The position numbers and the translations under genes were made by a program. Positions 1 to 11,542 of a stretch of DNA of 64,000 nucleotides are shown piece by piece (the first letter of the stretch is position 1; each line of letters starts with the position of its first letter). This DNA is from Otis tarda (Eukaryota; Chordata; Aves; Otidiformes; Otididae), in contig CM048552.1 in the NCBI GenBank assembly GCA_026413225.1, positions 203,435,553 through 203,499,552 of the forward strand, written 5' to 3'. The notes beneath the pieces are model-generated. The model was not told the DNA's origin and did not search any database. It was given only the letters and a program-made list of their open reading frames with translations.

Positions 1-2194
1 CTAATGGAGCTCTAGAAACTAGACTCTTTTTCTCCTATAGGATCTAGGTGTTCTCAGAGTCTTAATGCAGTTATAGGTTTGACATCTTCACAAAACGTGT
101 TTGCAGCTACCATTCTCTTTCAAAATGGTCAGAGGAGGACATAGGCCTGTTGTGACAGTAGCTGGGTGGGTATAAAGCTCCCTTGCTCTTTGAAAGAGGC
201 AAAATTAACCCTTTCCTTTCTCTGAGAGCATTCACATTCAATTCCTCTTCAATATATCTGCCTCTTTTAAACTAAGCAGCTCAGGTTTCCATCGGTATAT
301 TAGATGCTCAATATCCACAGGATAGAGGCTTTTGCCACAATGAAAACTTCGAGGTCCGAGCTGCACGGTATAATACAGAAATAACCAGAGTTCCCGTTTC
401 ATGTTCCCCATCCATTGATTCAGATACAGAGTTGTCTGAAGAGAGAGTTGTATCTTCTTGGGTAGGAGGCCTTTCTGAAGTACTGACACGGATTCTGGTG
501 CTAATGTTAGTTTGTGTGGAACCAGTTTTGGTATCTTTGTTTGGGACTGTACTGTCTCACACAGGGACTCCTCAAGTTTCTAAGTCTGAGAGTAATGGCC
601 AGCTCTCAACTCCAATGGAAAAAAACCCAACCAAACAAAAAAGCCAAACAAAACCCACAAACCCTCAAACACCCCCTAAATCCCCAAAGACCCCCTAGTC
701 CCCCCACGCCCCCAAAACAACCAAACAAAAAAATAAAACCCCAAGAAAAGTTAAGAACTGCTGTAGCATTCTCATATTTAGTTTTCAGGTTTAATTTTCC
801 ATAGTGAGTAGCATTTCATTTTCAAGGCAATTCTGACTGTTTGAGAGTCAGATTCAAATGACGTTTATTTACTGAATGTTTGATTTGTCTCTTGCCAAAG
901 CTATAGATTTTCTAAATGAGAGCAGAACTTTCATAAATTGGTTCCTGTAATGCTGTGCTGATTTGTGAGTCATTAACTGATTATCTTAATTCAAAAAAGC
1001 AAAATTAAATAAATATCCTTGTAAATGTAAGAAACTGGGAATGCTTAAAACGCATTCAGAGTTTGAAGTTGGTTTAGAGACACACAGGTTCAGGTTGTGA
1101 CTGTATTTATTTTGGATATCATCAGGAAAAGCAGAGGACAACGAAAATTCTTTAGAGTAATGTCAGATAAAGAATACATTTGCCCAGCTAGAAATTGCTG
1201 GAGAATGAGGAACTTGCAGATCATGTATCACTATCGGTATTTATGGCTTTGGGCTCACTTTTTTGTGGTTTAAAAGAATAATTATTTTAGTTATTATTTC
1301 TCTAAGGATTACATTCTGATGGTTACCTTTTTTTTGATGTGGACCAGTTGAAAGAACTGATGCACATATTTGCCTATGAGGAAAGCTGAAACAGTGAAAT
1401 GCTTGAGCATCTGACATAGTTCTGCCTTATAAGAAAAGTAAAAAAATCATGCTAGGTAACTTTTTCCATCAGCAAGGAATCAGTAATTTGAAAAAGGGAA
1501 AGTGAGATTTTTGTGTTCCTGGAATCTCTAAACCATTGTTAGACAAGATTGTCATACCTGATGTAGATTTAGTATAAAAATAAAGATGAGTGTCACTCTG
1601 CAACTTGAGGTAGTAATTAAAAATAGAATAAAGGTCTTTGACAAGGCATAGCAATCTGATTTCATGGTGATTCCTCTTCTAAAGCAGTTTCAGGTGAATA
1701 CAAGTCATCCACAGCAGAGATATGACATTTCACTTGCACATGTGATCTTGCACTGTTTACTATACACATGTTGTATATAGTAGAACTAATAACATTTTTT
1801 TCATTAATAAATCATCTAATTAATCTAGACTTCAGATTTGCAGGAAATTCTTTTCAAATTTATCCAAATTTCTGTAAATGTAATTCTTATTAGATAGTTT
1901 CCACAACATTCATGGATGTTTATTTTTGTGAATTACTGTGGTTTCTTTGCTTCACTTATTCATGATTCATTATCCAAGAACAGTGAATGTTTTTTGGTTT
2001 TGTTGTACTTACTGAAGGCATTTGCAGGCTGAATAAATAAAAATACAATCTTGTGATATATAGCACTTTTTGATGCCAAACATCTGCACCCTTAGCTGAA
2101 AAAGTAAATTCCTTTTGCATTCACCAAACACTATTCAATCAAACTTCTAGTACCTTCACATCTTTCAGAAAATAGAACCAGAGTATCAGAATGA
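1..2194. other. Unannotated AT-rich DNA
   Basis: I recognise no gene or repeat family here apart from the A/C-rich low-complexity tract listed separately. Open frames are short and have no domain I can name. One frame at about 300-600 encodes a hydrophobic stretch but is too weak to call. Confidence 0.5.
617..751. repeat. A/C-rich low-complexity tract
   Basis: About 135 bases are made almost only of A and C on this strand, with runs of A5-A7 and C4-C6. The proline-, lysine- and asparagine-rich open frames that cross it are products of the composition and not genes. Confidence 0.8.
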
Positions 2195-3245
2195 GTAACT
2201 CAGGCCAGAAGGGACATCAGGATGTCTCTGGTCCAATCTCCTGCTGACAGCAGTGTCATCTATAAGGTCAGGGTTTTATCCAGTTGAGTCTTGAACACCT
2301 CCAAGGTACATGAACACCTTCAACCTCCCCACAGTCACTGGGAACTGCTGTTAGGTCCCCCTGAAGTCATTTCTGCTTCAGATTGAACAAGTCCAACTCC
2401 CTCAGCCTCTTCTTACATGGCAAGCACTCCACCTCCCCACTGTCTTGGTGGTCTCTCCTGAACTCACCCTCCACTTTATTGTCTTTCTTGTACTGGGGTC
2501 ATAGAACTGGGCACGGTATCTAGGTATGATCTAATGGGAGATGAGTGGAGTAGTGTAATATCTTCCCTGGATCTCCTGTCTCTGGCCGCATCTCTATAGT
2601 TTAGGCTCCTGTTGGGCCTTTTTACTCCCAGTGTCCTTGCAAGCCTATGCTCAGCTTTGCCTCCCAGAGGACCCCCCAGAGCTTTTCCTTCAGAGCTGTT
2701 TTCCAGCAGTGCCTAGCCTGTGCTATTGCAAGGGCTCATCCTTCCATGATGAGGAACTTTGCATTTGTTCTTATTAAGTTTCATCAGATTCCTGCTGGCC
2801 TGCCCTGCCAGCCTGTCTAGGACATCCTTGAATTGTCTCTTTGAGTCTGGCAGCATTTCCAAATTTCATAAAAGTATATTCCATCTCCTCCTCCAGGTCT
2901 TTGACAGATCAGTACCAGTACCAACCCCAGTGGTCAACACACTTATTTCCGGTAGAGAATGGTCTGCTAACTATCATCCTCAGAGCACTGTCATGCGAAT
3001 GCTTTTTTATCCATCCAGTTGTCCACCAATGCAGACTATAATGTGGGAGACAGTGGTGAAAACCTTGTTACAACTGAGATTAATAACAATCCCTAATCCA
3101 CAAATGCTCATCACCTTTTTCTCCTTTGTGTGCCTAGTAAAGTGCTTCAAGGATACTCATTTCATGATCTTTCCAGGTTCAGAGTGAGGCTAAGCAGCCT
3201 GGAGTTCCATGGATTATCCTTTTGGCTTTCTTTGAAATTTGGAAC
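2195..3245 (-). mobile_element. Old CR1 LINE copy, antisense, strongly diverged
   Basis: Read on the minus strand this is the 3' kilobase of a CR1 LINE. It opens on the plus strand with the reverse complement of a CR1 tail (a form of 'gaagggacatcagga...ctggtccaa'). It then passes through the 'LFSLEKRR', 'HLEYC' and reverse-transcriptase regions in reverse order, as far as the sequence that precedes the RT palm ('atgtgggagacagtg' near 3040; 'aggctaagcagcctggagttcc' near 3190). No long minus-strand frame survives, so it is an old, dead copy with many substitutions and small gaps. Both ends are approximate. It is clearly older than the copies at 4465, 22635, 29963 and 60344. The 142-codon plus-strand frame at 2759-3187 is an antisense shadow. 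Confidence 0.75.
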
Positions 3246-4251
3246 ATTTGTGTTTCTCAACTGTCAGGCAGATCCCTAGATCTTCATGACCTTGTATTGT
3301 AATGTGCAATGTGTTGTATATTAGCAGGAAATCACATTGTTTCCAGTATAAACTTAGTATTCTCCTGTAGTTCTTGATGCATCTATACTTATTTATTTTC
3401 TCAAACCTCTCTCTGACAATCACTATTCTCACTTGTTTCGCAGTTAAAATTCAAATTTGGTCTTGATTCATTGGGAACTACTAAGAACTGCATTGCTGCA
3501 TTGCTTTAGAAAGTATTGACAGGGAGTGAAATACTATCTTATAGTAGCAGACTGAAAAAGTTTAATGACAGTTAGAACTATGCAGGTAAACATACTTTCC
3601 TAGTTGACCACTGAGATGAAAGCGTCTCCTGCACTGAGATTTTACTTCTCCGTATGAGTTACACCTTTCCCTTCCACCAAAGGTCAGCTTACTGTCTTGT
3701 CTTGTGTATGCTATCACTCTCACTGACACAGTGCTCAACAGCCAGCAACATCTGGTAGTAGGATCTTGGTGTAGGAGAGCAGCTGTAGCAATGTGCAGAT
3801 CTAGATTCCTCCTAAAAAGTACAATCCCCAGGCTGAAGCCTAGATTGTCCCTCCCTGCGCTGTGGGGCCAAGTGTGTGAATTCCCATTCAAATCATTGCA
3901 CCATGGTTAGGTACATACCAAAATGACTTCCTTCTTGTGTGGCTTAGCATAGATTTTGGACTGGGAAAGAAAAGCTGAAAGGCCATAAACTCTCCTTGCA
4001 GAATGGTCATCTGTTAAAGGAAAAACAGTGGACAAGGTTGAGCACTGTCACTACTTGGATAATAGTAATAACAAATTCTTGTGGCCATAAGGGTATTCTT
4101 TTAAATATCACCTGGTATATCTTCAGTTTGAAAACCACAAAACTTTACTGAAAGGAAAGAAAATTTTCAAGTTTCTTTGATGTATTTAGGAAGAGCTGAC
4201 ACCAATACCAGTTTTTTTTCTGAACTCAGGATTTCATCATACATATTTTAT
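3246..4251. other. Unannotated DNA between two CR1 copies
   Basis: No recognisable gene or repeat. Short overlapping frames on both strands around 3562-3910 show no domain I can identify. Confidence 0.5.
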
Positions 4252-4464
4252 ATCATAGAATCACAGAATACCAGGTTGGAAGGGACCCAAAGGATCATCT
4301 GGTCCAACTTTTCTTGGCAAAAGCACGGTCTAGACAAGTTGGCCCAGCACCCTGTCCACTCGAATCGCAAAAGTGTCAAATATTGGGGAATCCACCACTT
4401 CCCTGGGGAGATTATTCCAATAGTTGATTGTTCTCATTATGAAAAATTCTCCTCTCTGTCCAAT
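4252..4464 (-). mobile_element. 3' end of an older antisense CR1, left half, split by CR1-A
   Basis: This starts on the plus strand with the reverse-complemented CR1 tail (catagaatcacagaat, then a diverged 'ggttggaagggaccc'). On the minus strand it encodes the C-terminal CR1 ORF2 signature NYWNNLPREVVDSPIFDTF. It stops abruptly at the CAAT at 4461-4464, where the sense CR1-A begins. The expected continuation of this copy resumes at 8361. It belongs to a different and older subfamily than CR1-A. Confidence 0.88.
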
Positions 4465-5309
4465 CGGGACATCAGGGAGGCTGAGAGGGAGCTGGATGCC
4501 TGGTTCCAGGCGCAGTCTGCACCGGAACCGCAGCACCCAGTCAAACCCACCCAATCAAACCCCCCCCACCTACACACAACATATGCAGTCAGGCAGAAGA
4601 TGCCAACCAATGGAAATCTGCAAGCACAAAATGCAACAGGAGGAAGAAGAAGCTTCCCCAGAAACCCAAGGTGCCCCTGCAGAACCGCTTTGCTGCTCTG
4701 CAGACCGAAGAAGTAAGACCCAGCACCTCGGGGGAGGCACTGGAGCCGTGCGAGGTAGCCCGACCGGCTCGCGTGATAACCAGTGCTTCCAAGAAAAAGA
4801 GGCGAGTGGTAGTAGTGGGTGACTCCCTCCTGAGGGGGACGGAGGCACCCATCTGCCGACCTGACCCACTCTCTCGGGAGGTGTGCTGTCTCCCGGGGGC
4901 TCGTGTCAGGGATGTTGCCAAGAGAATACCTGGCCTCATACGGCCTACAGACTATTATCCGTTACTGGTGTTTCATGTGGGGGCCAGCGACACAGCTAGC
5001 AGCAGCCTAAGAAACATCAAAAGGGACTTCAGAGCCCTGGGTTCTACAGTCAAAGACTCTGGGGCTCAAGTGGTATTCTCCTCTATCCTCCCGGTCGAAG
5101 GGCAGGGGCCTGAAAGGGCCAGGTGTATCTGGCAAGTCAACTCGTGGCTCAGGGAGTGGTGTTACAGCCAGGGCTTTGGGTATCTTGACCATGGGGCATG
5201 CTTTGAGAAGCCTGGGCTGCTAGGGCAGGATGGCGTACACCTAAATGAGAAGGGGAAGAGTGTGCTTGGACGTAGGCTTGCCAGACTTGTCCGGAGGGCT
5301 TTAAACTAG
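4465..5309 (+). pseudogene. CR1-A ORF1, 5'-truncated, SGNH/GDSL-type esterase domain
   Basis: ORF1 of CR1 elements encodes an RNA-binding/esterase-like protein that accompanies the RNA; that role is known for the family, not shown here. The first part (4465-4558) reads as a charged helical segment, DIREAERELDAWFQ. The frame then changes around the C8 run and continues open to the TAG at 5307-5309, beginning with a basic stretch (RRKKKLPQ) and PLQNRFAAL. Numbered from the GTG at 4671, the esterase shows GDSL at residues 50-53 (nucleophile Ser52) and DGVH at 187-190 (Asp187 and His190), the block I and block V signatures of the SGNH fold. Block III reads GASD at 104-107 where the fold normally has GxND, so the oxyanion-hole Asn appears replaced by Ser. 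There is no ATG near 4671; the true start was upstream and is lost. Confidence 0.82.
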
Positions 5310-5311
5310 TA

Positions 5312-8254
5312 TTGCTGGGGGAGGGGGAGCACAGTTCAGCCCACGGCTATCGGCATGGCGCCAGCACCAAGCGCCCAGAAGTCAGGGAAGGATCGCAGGT
5401 AGGTGCAAATAAACCTAATCTGCAATACAAAAGAATACCTGTCACTCCAGCCAGCAAGTCGGTTTTATCGGGGACCCTGCTGAAGTGTCTCTATACCAAC
5501 GCATGCAGCATGGGGAATAAACAGGAAGAACTGGAGATGCGTGTGAGCGAGCAGGGCTACGACCTTGTTGGCATCACGGAGACGTGGTGGGACGACTCTT
5601 ATGACTGGAGCGTCAACATGGAGGGGTACAGGCTTTTTAGAAAAGACAGGCAGGGAAGACGAGGAGGGGGTGTCGCTCTCTATGTCAGCAACCGGCTGGA
5701 GTGCGTGGAGCTCTGCCTGGGGATGGGGGAGGAGGTGACAGAGAGCTTATGGGTCAAGATCAGAGGACAGGGACGGACGGGGGATGTTACGGTGGGGGTC
5801 TGTTACAGGCCACCTGGCCAGGAAGATAGAGCGGACGAGGCGCTCTATAGCCAGATAGGAGCAGCCTCACAGCGGTCACAAGCCCTGGTCCTCATGGGGG
5901 ACTTCAACCACCCTGACATCTGCTGGAGAGACAACACAGCAGGGCACAGGCAGTCCAGGAGGTTCCTGGAATGCGTGGACGATAACTTCCTCCTGCAGGC
6001 GATAGAGGAGCCGACAAGGAGGGGTGCCATGCTGGACCTTGTGCTCACCAACAGGGAGGGGCTGGTGGGGGATGTGAAACTGATGGACAGCCTTGGCTGC
6101 AGTGACCATGACGCGGTGGAATTCAAGATCCACGGGGCGGCGAGGAAACTGCACAGTAAGCTCTCTGCCCTAGATTTCAGGAAGGCGGACTTCGGCCTCT
6201 TCAGGAACCTCATGGGCAAAGTGCCATGGGAGGCGGCCCTGGAGGGAAGAGGGGCCCAGGAAAGTTGGTCCATATTTAAGGAGCACCTCCTCCAAGCTCA
6301 GCAGAGGTGCATCCTGATGAAGAACAAGTCGGGCAAAAAGGCCAGGAGGCCAGCGTGGATGAGCAAGGAGCTCCTGGACCAACTGAAAGTAAAGAAGGAA
6401 GCCTATAGAGGGTGGAAGCGGGGACAGGTAGCCTGGGAGGACTACCGAGTGGCTGTGCGAGCGGCCAGGGATAGGGTGAGGAAGGCTAAAGCCCTGATGG
6501 AATCGAATCTGGCCAGGGATATAAAAAGTAACAAGAAAAGCTTTTACAGGTATGTAGGGGACAAAAGAAAATCCAAGGAGAATGTAGGGCCCCTCCGGAA
6601 GGTAACGGGTGTCGTGGTTACCCGGGATGTGGAGAAGGCTGAGGTACTCAATGACTTTTTTGCCTCAGTCTTCACTGATAAGGGCTCTTGTCTCCCCACC
6701 CAAGCTGTGGAAGGCACAGGCAGGGACTGTGAGGATGAAGAACCGCCCACGGTGCTCGAAGAGCAGGCTCAGGACCATCTAAGGAACTTGAAGGAGCACA
6801 AGTCCATGGGGCCTGATGAGATCCATCCGCGCGTCCTGAGGGAACTGGCGGATGAAGTTGCCAAGCCACTGGCCATCATATTTGAGAAATCGTGGCGGTC
6901 TGGTGAGGTCCCCGATGACTGGAAGAGAGGGAACATAACCCCCATTTTTAAAAAGGGGAGTAAGGAAGACCCAGAGAACTACAGGCCGGTCAGCCTCACC
7001 TCCGTGCCTGGCAAGGTCATGGAGCAGATTCTCCTGGAAACCATGCTAAGGCACATGGAGAGCAAGGAGGTGGTTGGTGACAGCCAACATGGCTTCACCA
7101 AGGGCAGATCGTGCCTGACCAATTTGGTGGCCTTTTATGACGGGGTAACAGCATCGGTGGACAAGGGACGGGCAACGGATATCGTCTACCTGGACTTGTG
7201 CAAAGCTTTAGACACTGTCCTGCACGACATCCTTCTCTCTAAACTAGAGAGGCATGGGTTTGATGGATGGACCACTCGGTGGATAAGGAGTTGGCTGGAT
7301 GGCCGCACTCAGAGAGTGGTGGTCAACGGCTCAATGTCCAAGTGGAGACCGGTCACCAGTGGCGTCCCTCAGGGGTCTGTGTTGGGCCCGGCCCTGTTCA
7401 ACATCTTTGTCGGCGACATGGACAGTGGGATAGAGTGCACCCTCAGCAAGTTCGCCGATGACACCAAGCTGTGTGGTGCCGTCGACTCGCTGGAAGGGAG
7501 GGATGCCATCCAGAGGGACCTTGACAGGCTGGAGAGGTGGGCCCGTGCCAACCTCATGAAGTTCAACCAGGCCAAGTGCAAGGTCCTGCACCTGGGTCGT
7601 GGCAATCCCAGGCACAAATACAGGCTGGGCGGAGAATGGATTGAAAGCAGCCCTGAGGAGAAAGACTTGGGAGTGCTGGTAGACGAGAGGCTCAACATGA
7701 GCGGGCAATGCGCCCTTGTGGCCCAGAAGGCCAACTGCATCCTGGGCTGCATCAAGAGGAGCGTGGCCAGCAGGTCGAGGAGGTGATTCTGCCCCTCTAC
7801 TCTGCCCTGGTGAGACCCCACCTGGAGTACTGTGTCCAGTTCTGGAGTCCCCAACACAAGAAGGACATGGACCAGTTGGAAAGGGTCCCGAGAAGGGCCA
7901 CCAAGATGATCAGAGGGCTGGAGCACCTCTCGTATGAGGACAGGCTGAGAGAGTTGGGGCTGTTCAGCCTGGAGAAGAGGAGGCTCCGGGGAGACCTGAT
8001 AGCGGTCTTCCAGTACCTCAAGGGGGCCTACAGGAAAGATGGGGAGAAGCTGTTCAGTAGGGCCTGTTGTGATAGGACAAGGGGTAATGGGTTTAAATTA
8101 GAAGGAGGTAGGTTTAGATTAGATATTAGAAAAAAAATTTTTTACAATGAGAGTTGTAGAGCACTGGAACAGGTTGCCCAGAGAGGTGGTGGATGCCCCA
8201 TCCCTGGAAATGTTCAAGGCCAGGCTGGATGAGGCTCTGAGCAACCTGATCTAG
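5312..8254 (+). pseudogene. CR1-A ORF2: endonuclease and reverse transcriptase, two frame changes
   Basis: ORF2 of CR1 nicks the target DNA and copies the RNA there. The frame is open from 5312, two bases after the ORF1 stop, to 7786. Numbered from 5312, the endonuclease shows TNA (Asn63), TE (Glu90), GDFN (197-200) and SDH (264-266). The reverse transcriptase follows with YRPVSLTS, the box A region [21 protein letters not shown] and the catalytic FADD (codons from 7451). A one-base loss near 7778-7781 shifts the rest into another frame ([17 protein letters not shown] and on). A one-base gain in the A8T6 tract at 8130-8143 shifts it again, and the final frame ends in EALSNLI and TAG at 8252-8254. 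No in-frame ATG precedes Asn63, so translation presumably depended on ORF1-coupled or non-ATG initiation. I see no missing catalytic residue. Confidence 0.92.
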
Positions 8255-8360
8255 TCAGGGATGTCCCTGCTTCTTGCAGGGGGGTTGGACTAGATGACCT
8301 TTGAAGGTCCCTTCCAACTCTAACCATTCTATGATTCTATGATTCTATGATTCTATGATT

Positions 8361-8450
8361 CAATTGGAACCTCTCTAGGAGTAACTTCTACCCATTACCC
8401 ACTCATTTTTCCATATGACTCCTTGTAAAATATATGAAAGCAAGTCTGGA
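8361..8450 (-). mobile_element. Right half of the antisense CR1 split by CR1-A
   Basis: The sequence 'ggaacctctctaggagtaac', then a cccattaccc block and ccttgtaaaa, is the reverse complement of the next part of the CR1 C-terminal coding region. It joins directly to the fragment that stops at 4464. Its outer end is approximate. It shows that CR1-A landed inside a pre-existing antisense CR1. Confidence 0.75.
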
Positions 8451-11400
8451 TTAATTGCATTTTGAGTTCCAGAATGTGTTTAATCTTAACTCACATTACA
8501 GTGAAAGTCAGGGAATTCCCATCAAGGTGAAAAGGTCCATAAATCTAGCTGTGGCTAAATTTTTGATGGCACCATTAGCTGGCTGTCTGCACGCAAAAGG
8601 AAAACCTTTAGTCAATGAAATTCTCAAAGGCTGCTGTTGTTAAGTATTTTGTAAAATCTACATTAGAAGCCTGCAGTCTATTTTAAAATATCATTGTATG
8701 TCATTATCCTTGCTTTGACAGGGTGTGCTCAGCATTTTAGGAAAAAAAAAATCCTAGGCGTATGAAAAAAGTAGAAACTGCACTTAAGAAAATGTAAATA
8801 CAAAATAATAAGTAACATTATTCATTATTCAGAATGGCTATTGCTACTCTTTTTAATCATCATGAGGTCAAACTCCTTCCTTATTAGAGTATGTTCTTCC
8901 ACTTCTGTCTTGTTATTTTGATTCTCCAGAGGTGCTGGATAAGTAGACAACATAAGATACTCTTGCCTTATTCCCCATAGTCGAGCTTTACCATGTGGTT
9001 TGCCAAATTATTATGTATAAAGAACTCATCTCTAGATGCAAAGCTGCAAGCTTGCAAGGATTTAAAGCACGAGCTGGAACCTATGTGCATTACTGTTGTT
9101 ACTTATCTGGGATGTGACTACATGAAGATAAATAAAATTGCATGTCCTTCGATAGGCCCAGACTACTCTTAGTTACTGGGTACTTTTCAAAATATCTATT
9201 TAACTCAGATCAATTAAAGAATAAATGAGTAACTAGGTGATCCATCTGCACACCTAATTGCTTGTCTGGTGTCTGAAATTTTATTTTAATATCTCTTCAT
9301 TGCAAGAATGCTAGTATCCCTTTGAGAGGGATGACTAATGCCTGTTAGAAATATTTTAATGAATTTCTGAATTGCTGGGGAAGGTGTCATAGTTTAATGG
9401 TAGATTTTTGCTCACACAGCTGTCTGTGGAACATTTTAGGTGCGCTATTAGCTACTAAGCTCACAGTGGGTAACAGCAAAGTGCTAAGTATATTTGCTGG
9501 CTTTGCAGGAGATTGAAGCTCAATTTTCTGTTTTGTTGGGCTCTTATTACAAACTTAAACATGGTTCTTCTAGAAATGAGCCATAGCTACCAAACCAGTT
9601 TGGAATCTAGTCTCTTTTCTGGAAGGTTTCCTTTCAGAATTTGTTAAGTGTTCAGAAACTGAAAACTCAGAAAATTCAGCAAGAAGTGAATAATATTTCC
9701 CTTAATTTCCATTGTATTGACTTTGAACATAAAGTAAAGCTACAATTAAGATTCCATTCCTAAGACAGTTTGTATTTACGCTGTTTCCTGCACCTAGGTC
9801 CAAGCAGAAGTGCCCTGGACTTCAAAGCTGCAACATGCACTAAGGCCACACTTAGATCAGATCACAAGAACAAGTATGTGCTCTGCTCATTACCGAGTCT
9901 GAATAACCCCAGACTTAGGTTAATTGCTGTAAAGACTCCAATCTGAAATGAACTTCTTATTCCTCTTTCTTACAGCATACTTTTTTTTTTTCAAAAGAAT
10001 TGTGAAGACAGCATTACTGCATGGATTGATTTAACAAAAAAACACATAATTAACTGGTCATTTGTCTATAACATGTCAGTAATAGTTGTGTAAAGATCAG
10101 TTTCTTTTGTAGCCAGTACAACTGATATCTGAACGATACAACATAATCAAAATCTAGTGAGATTTTTATATTATATCAAGAGGGAAGCAGCATCTTGTGG
10201 CATTTATGTCTTTTCTGTGAAGATTCAGATGGGGGTAACACTGTAACCATTGAAAGGAAGAAAAAGGAAAAGTAGGATTATTACGTAGTAATCTGGTGCC
10301 AGTAAGTCAAGGTCAACGATCATGGTGCTAAGTTACATCCTACATTTGCATCCAGAGAAAAGGGATCCTGACACTGATTAGAGGTAAATTTTGCCCTAAT
10401 GCAAAGAAGAATACCTGGACAGGTCAGAGTCTGTGCTGAAAAAAAAATAGTACGAGTAAAAACAAAATAATACGATGTGGAACTATGATTCTCAGAAAGG
10501 ATGTGCTGTCACAGTGTGTAGAGGAAACTGAAATTGAAGCCATTAGTTCATCTGATTCTTCCATATCCTGAAAAGCAAGCTGTACCTCAAAATACATATA
10601 CATCCAATATATTAAATGAAAAAGAGCACAGCAGAGGAAAAATATTTTGTGAATTTTAGAAACTAGTCATTTCAGCAGAAATTTGTTAATTTTTGCAATA
10701 TAGCCCACAAGACAAATCATTTACAAATATAGCATGGGTACTACAAATATAGCATAGTTTCCACAGAAAGTGAGTAAGACTTTATAGTCTTATTCATTCA
10801 TTCTTTTCTTCTCTTATTTCCAAGGATCTGGAAGGAAAGAACTGGCCCTTATTTTTCACTTCTGACTCAAAGTTAGAAGTCTTCTTTTCTTCTGCTGTAT
10901 CCACTAGCTTATTGTAATGTAGAAATGTTCCAGCTCTGTTTCTCAGATTTCTGCCTTTTCTCAGCTCTATGAAGAGGTTTTAAAAGATGAAGCGAAGACA
11001 CTCTCATAGTCCATAAAGGAAAGAGGATTTTTTTTTTTTTAGAATAAGGTACAGCAATGTTTTCTGATTACAAAAGTGAATGGCATCAACCTGAAGAAAA
11101 GTATGCCTGAAAGAGTATGATAATTAAAGACAGAATCACTTCTTTCAGAAATCGGGAATGGACAGAAAGGCGGGGTAAGTCAAAGCTACATGCTGAGGAA
11201 ATAATTGTGGGAAGGAAAGGGATGCAAAGGAAGGAATTGAGAAGAATGGAGGTGATGTTGCTGAAAAGCTTTGATTTATTGAAAATGTTGTTAAGAATTT
11301 GTGCATAAGAAAGATTTGATAAGAAAAAAAGAGATAGCCTTCGAAGAGACTATCAAAATAATTTTATCCTTGCAAGAATTGGTGTTTGGTTACAGGTAAG

Positions 11401-11542
11401 CATACACTGATATCCTATAGAATTTGTGAGTGATGAACTCTTTCTCCATCCACTGTTTAAAACCAGCATGCTCCTTCAGTATCTCCTCTCTATAACAGTT
11501 AGAAGACAACTAATAAAATGTTCTGGATAATCATCAGTGCAT
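8451..11542. other. Unannotated AT-rich intergenic DNA
   Basis: No gene, RNA or repeat family recognised in about 3.1 kb. There are only short A or T runs (for example a 10-bp A run near 8741 and a T run near 11029) and short frames with no domain. Confidence 0.5.

Larger units (their letters stand above)
4465..8360 (+). mobile_element. Nearly full-length young CR1 LINE (CR1-A)
   Basis: This 3.9-kb sense CR1 non-LTR retrotransposon starts inside ORF1 and runs through the ORF1 esterase domain, ORF2 (endonuclease and reverse transcriptase), a short 3' UTR and a tail of about four ATTCTATG units ending near 8360. It lies inside an older antisense CR1. The four bases CAAT occur at both junctions (4461-4464 and 8361-8364), which may be a short target duplication. 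Damage is light: one apparent frame change in ORF1 near a run of eight C (4560-4567) and two single-base frame changes in ORF2 (near 7778-7781 and in the A8T6 tract at 8130-8143). This points to a recent insertion. The missing 5' part includes the 5' UTR and the start of ORF1. Pieces at 14418, 18600 and 34013 belong to the same or a very close subfamily. Confidence 0.95.

Noticed and set aside
432-698. Hydrophobic 88-codon frame (SSWVGGLSEVLTRILVLMLV) that could suggest a membrane segment or an old viral envelope tail
   Set aside because: Short, no second motif, and its 3' half is an A/C-rich low-complexity tract. No supporting LTR or coding neighbour nearby.
2759-3187. 142-codon plus-strand frame
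   Set aside because: It lies on the antisense of a decayed CR1 and shows no domain; it is a shadow of the repeat.
4177-4716. 179-codon plus-strand frame
   Set aside because: It is a chimera that reads from flanking DNA through an antisense CR1 tail into CR1-A ORF1.
7369-7926. 185-codon minus-strand frame, and similar minus-strand frames inside the CR1 copies
   Set aside because: They are antisense shadows of the GC-rich ORF2 coding sequence. The sense strand carries the RT motifs.
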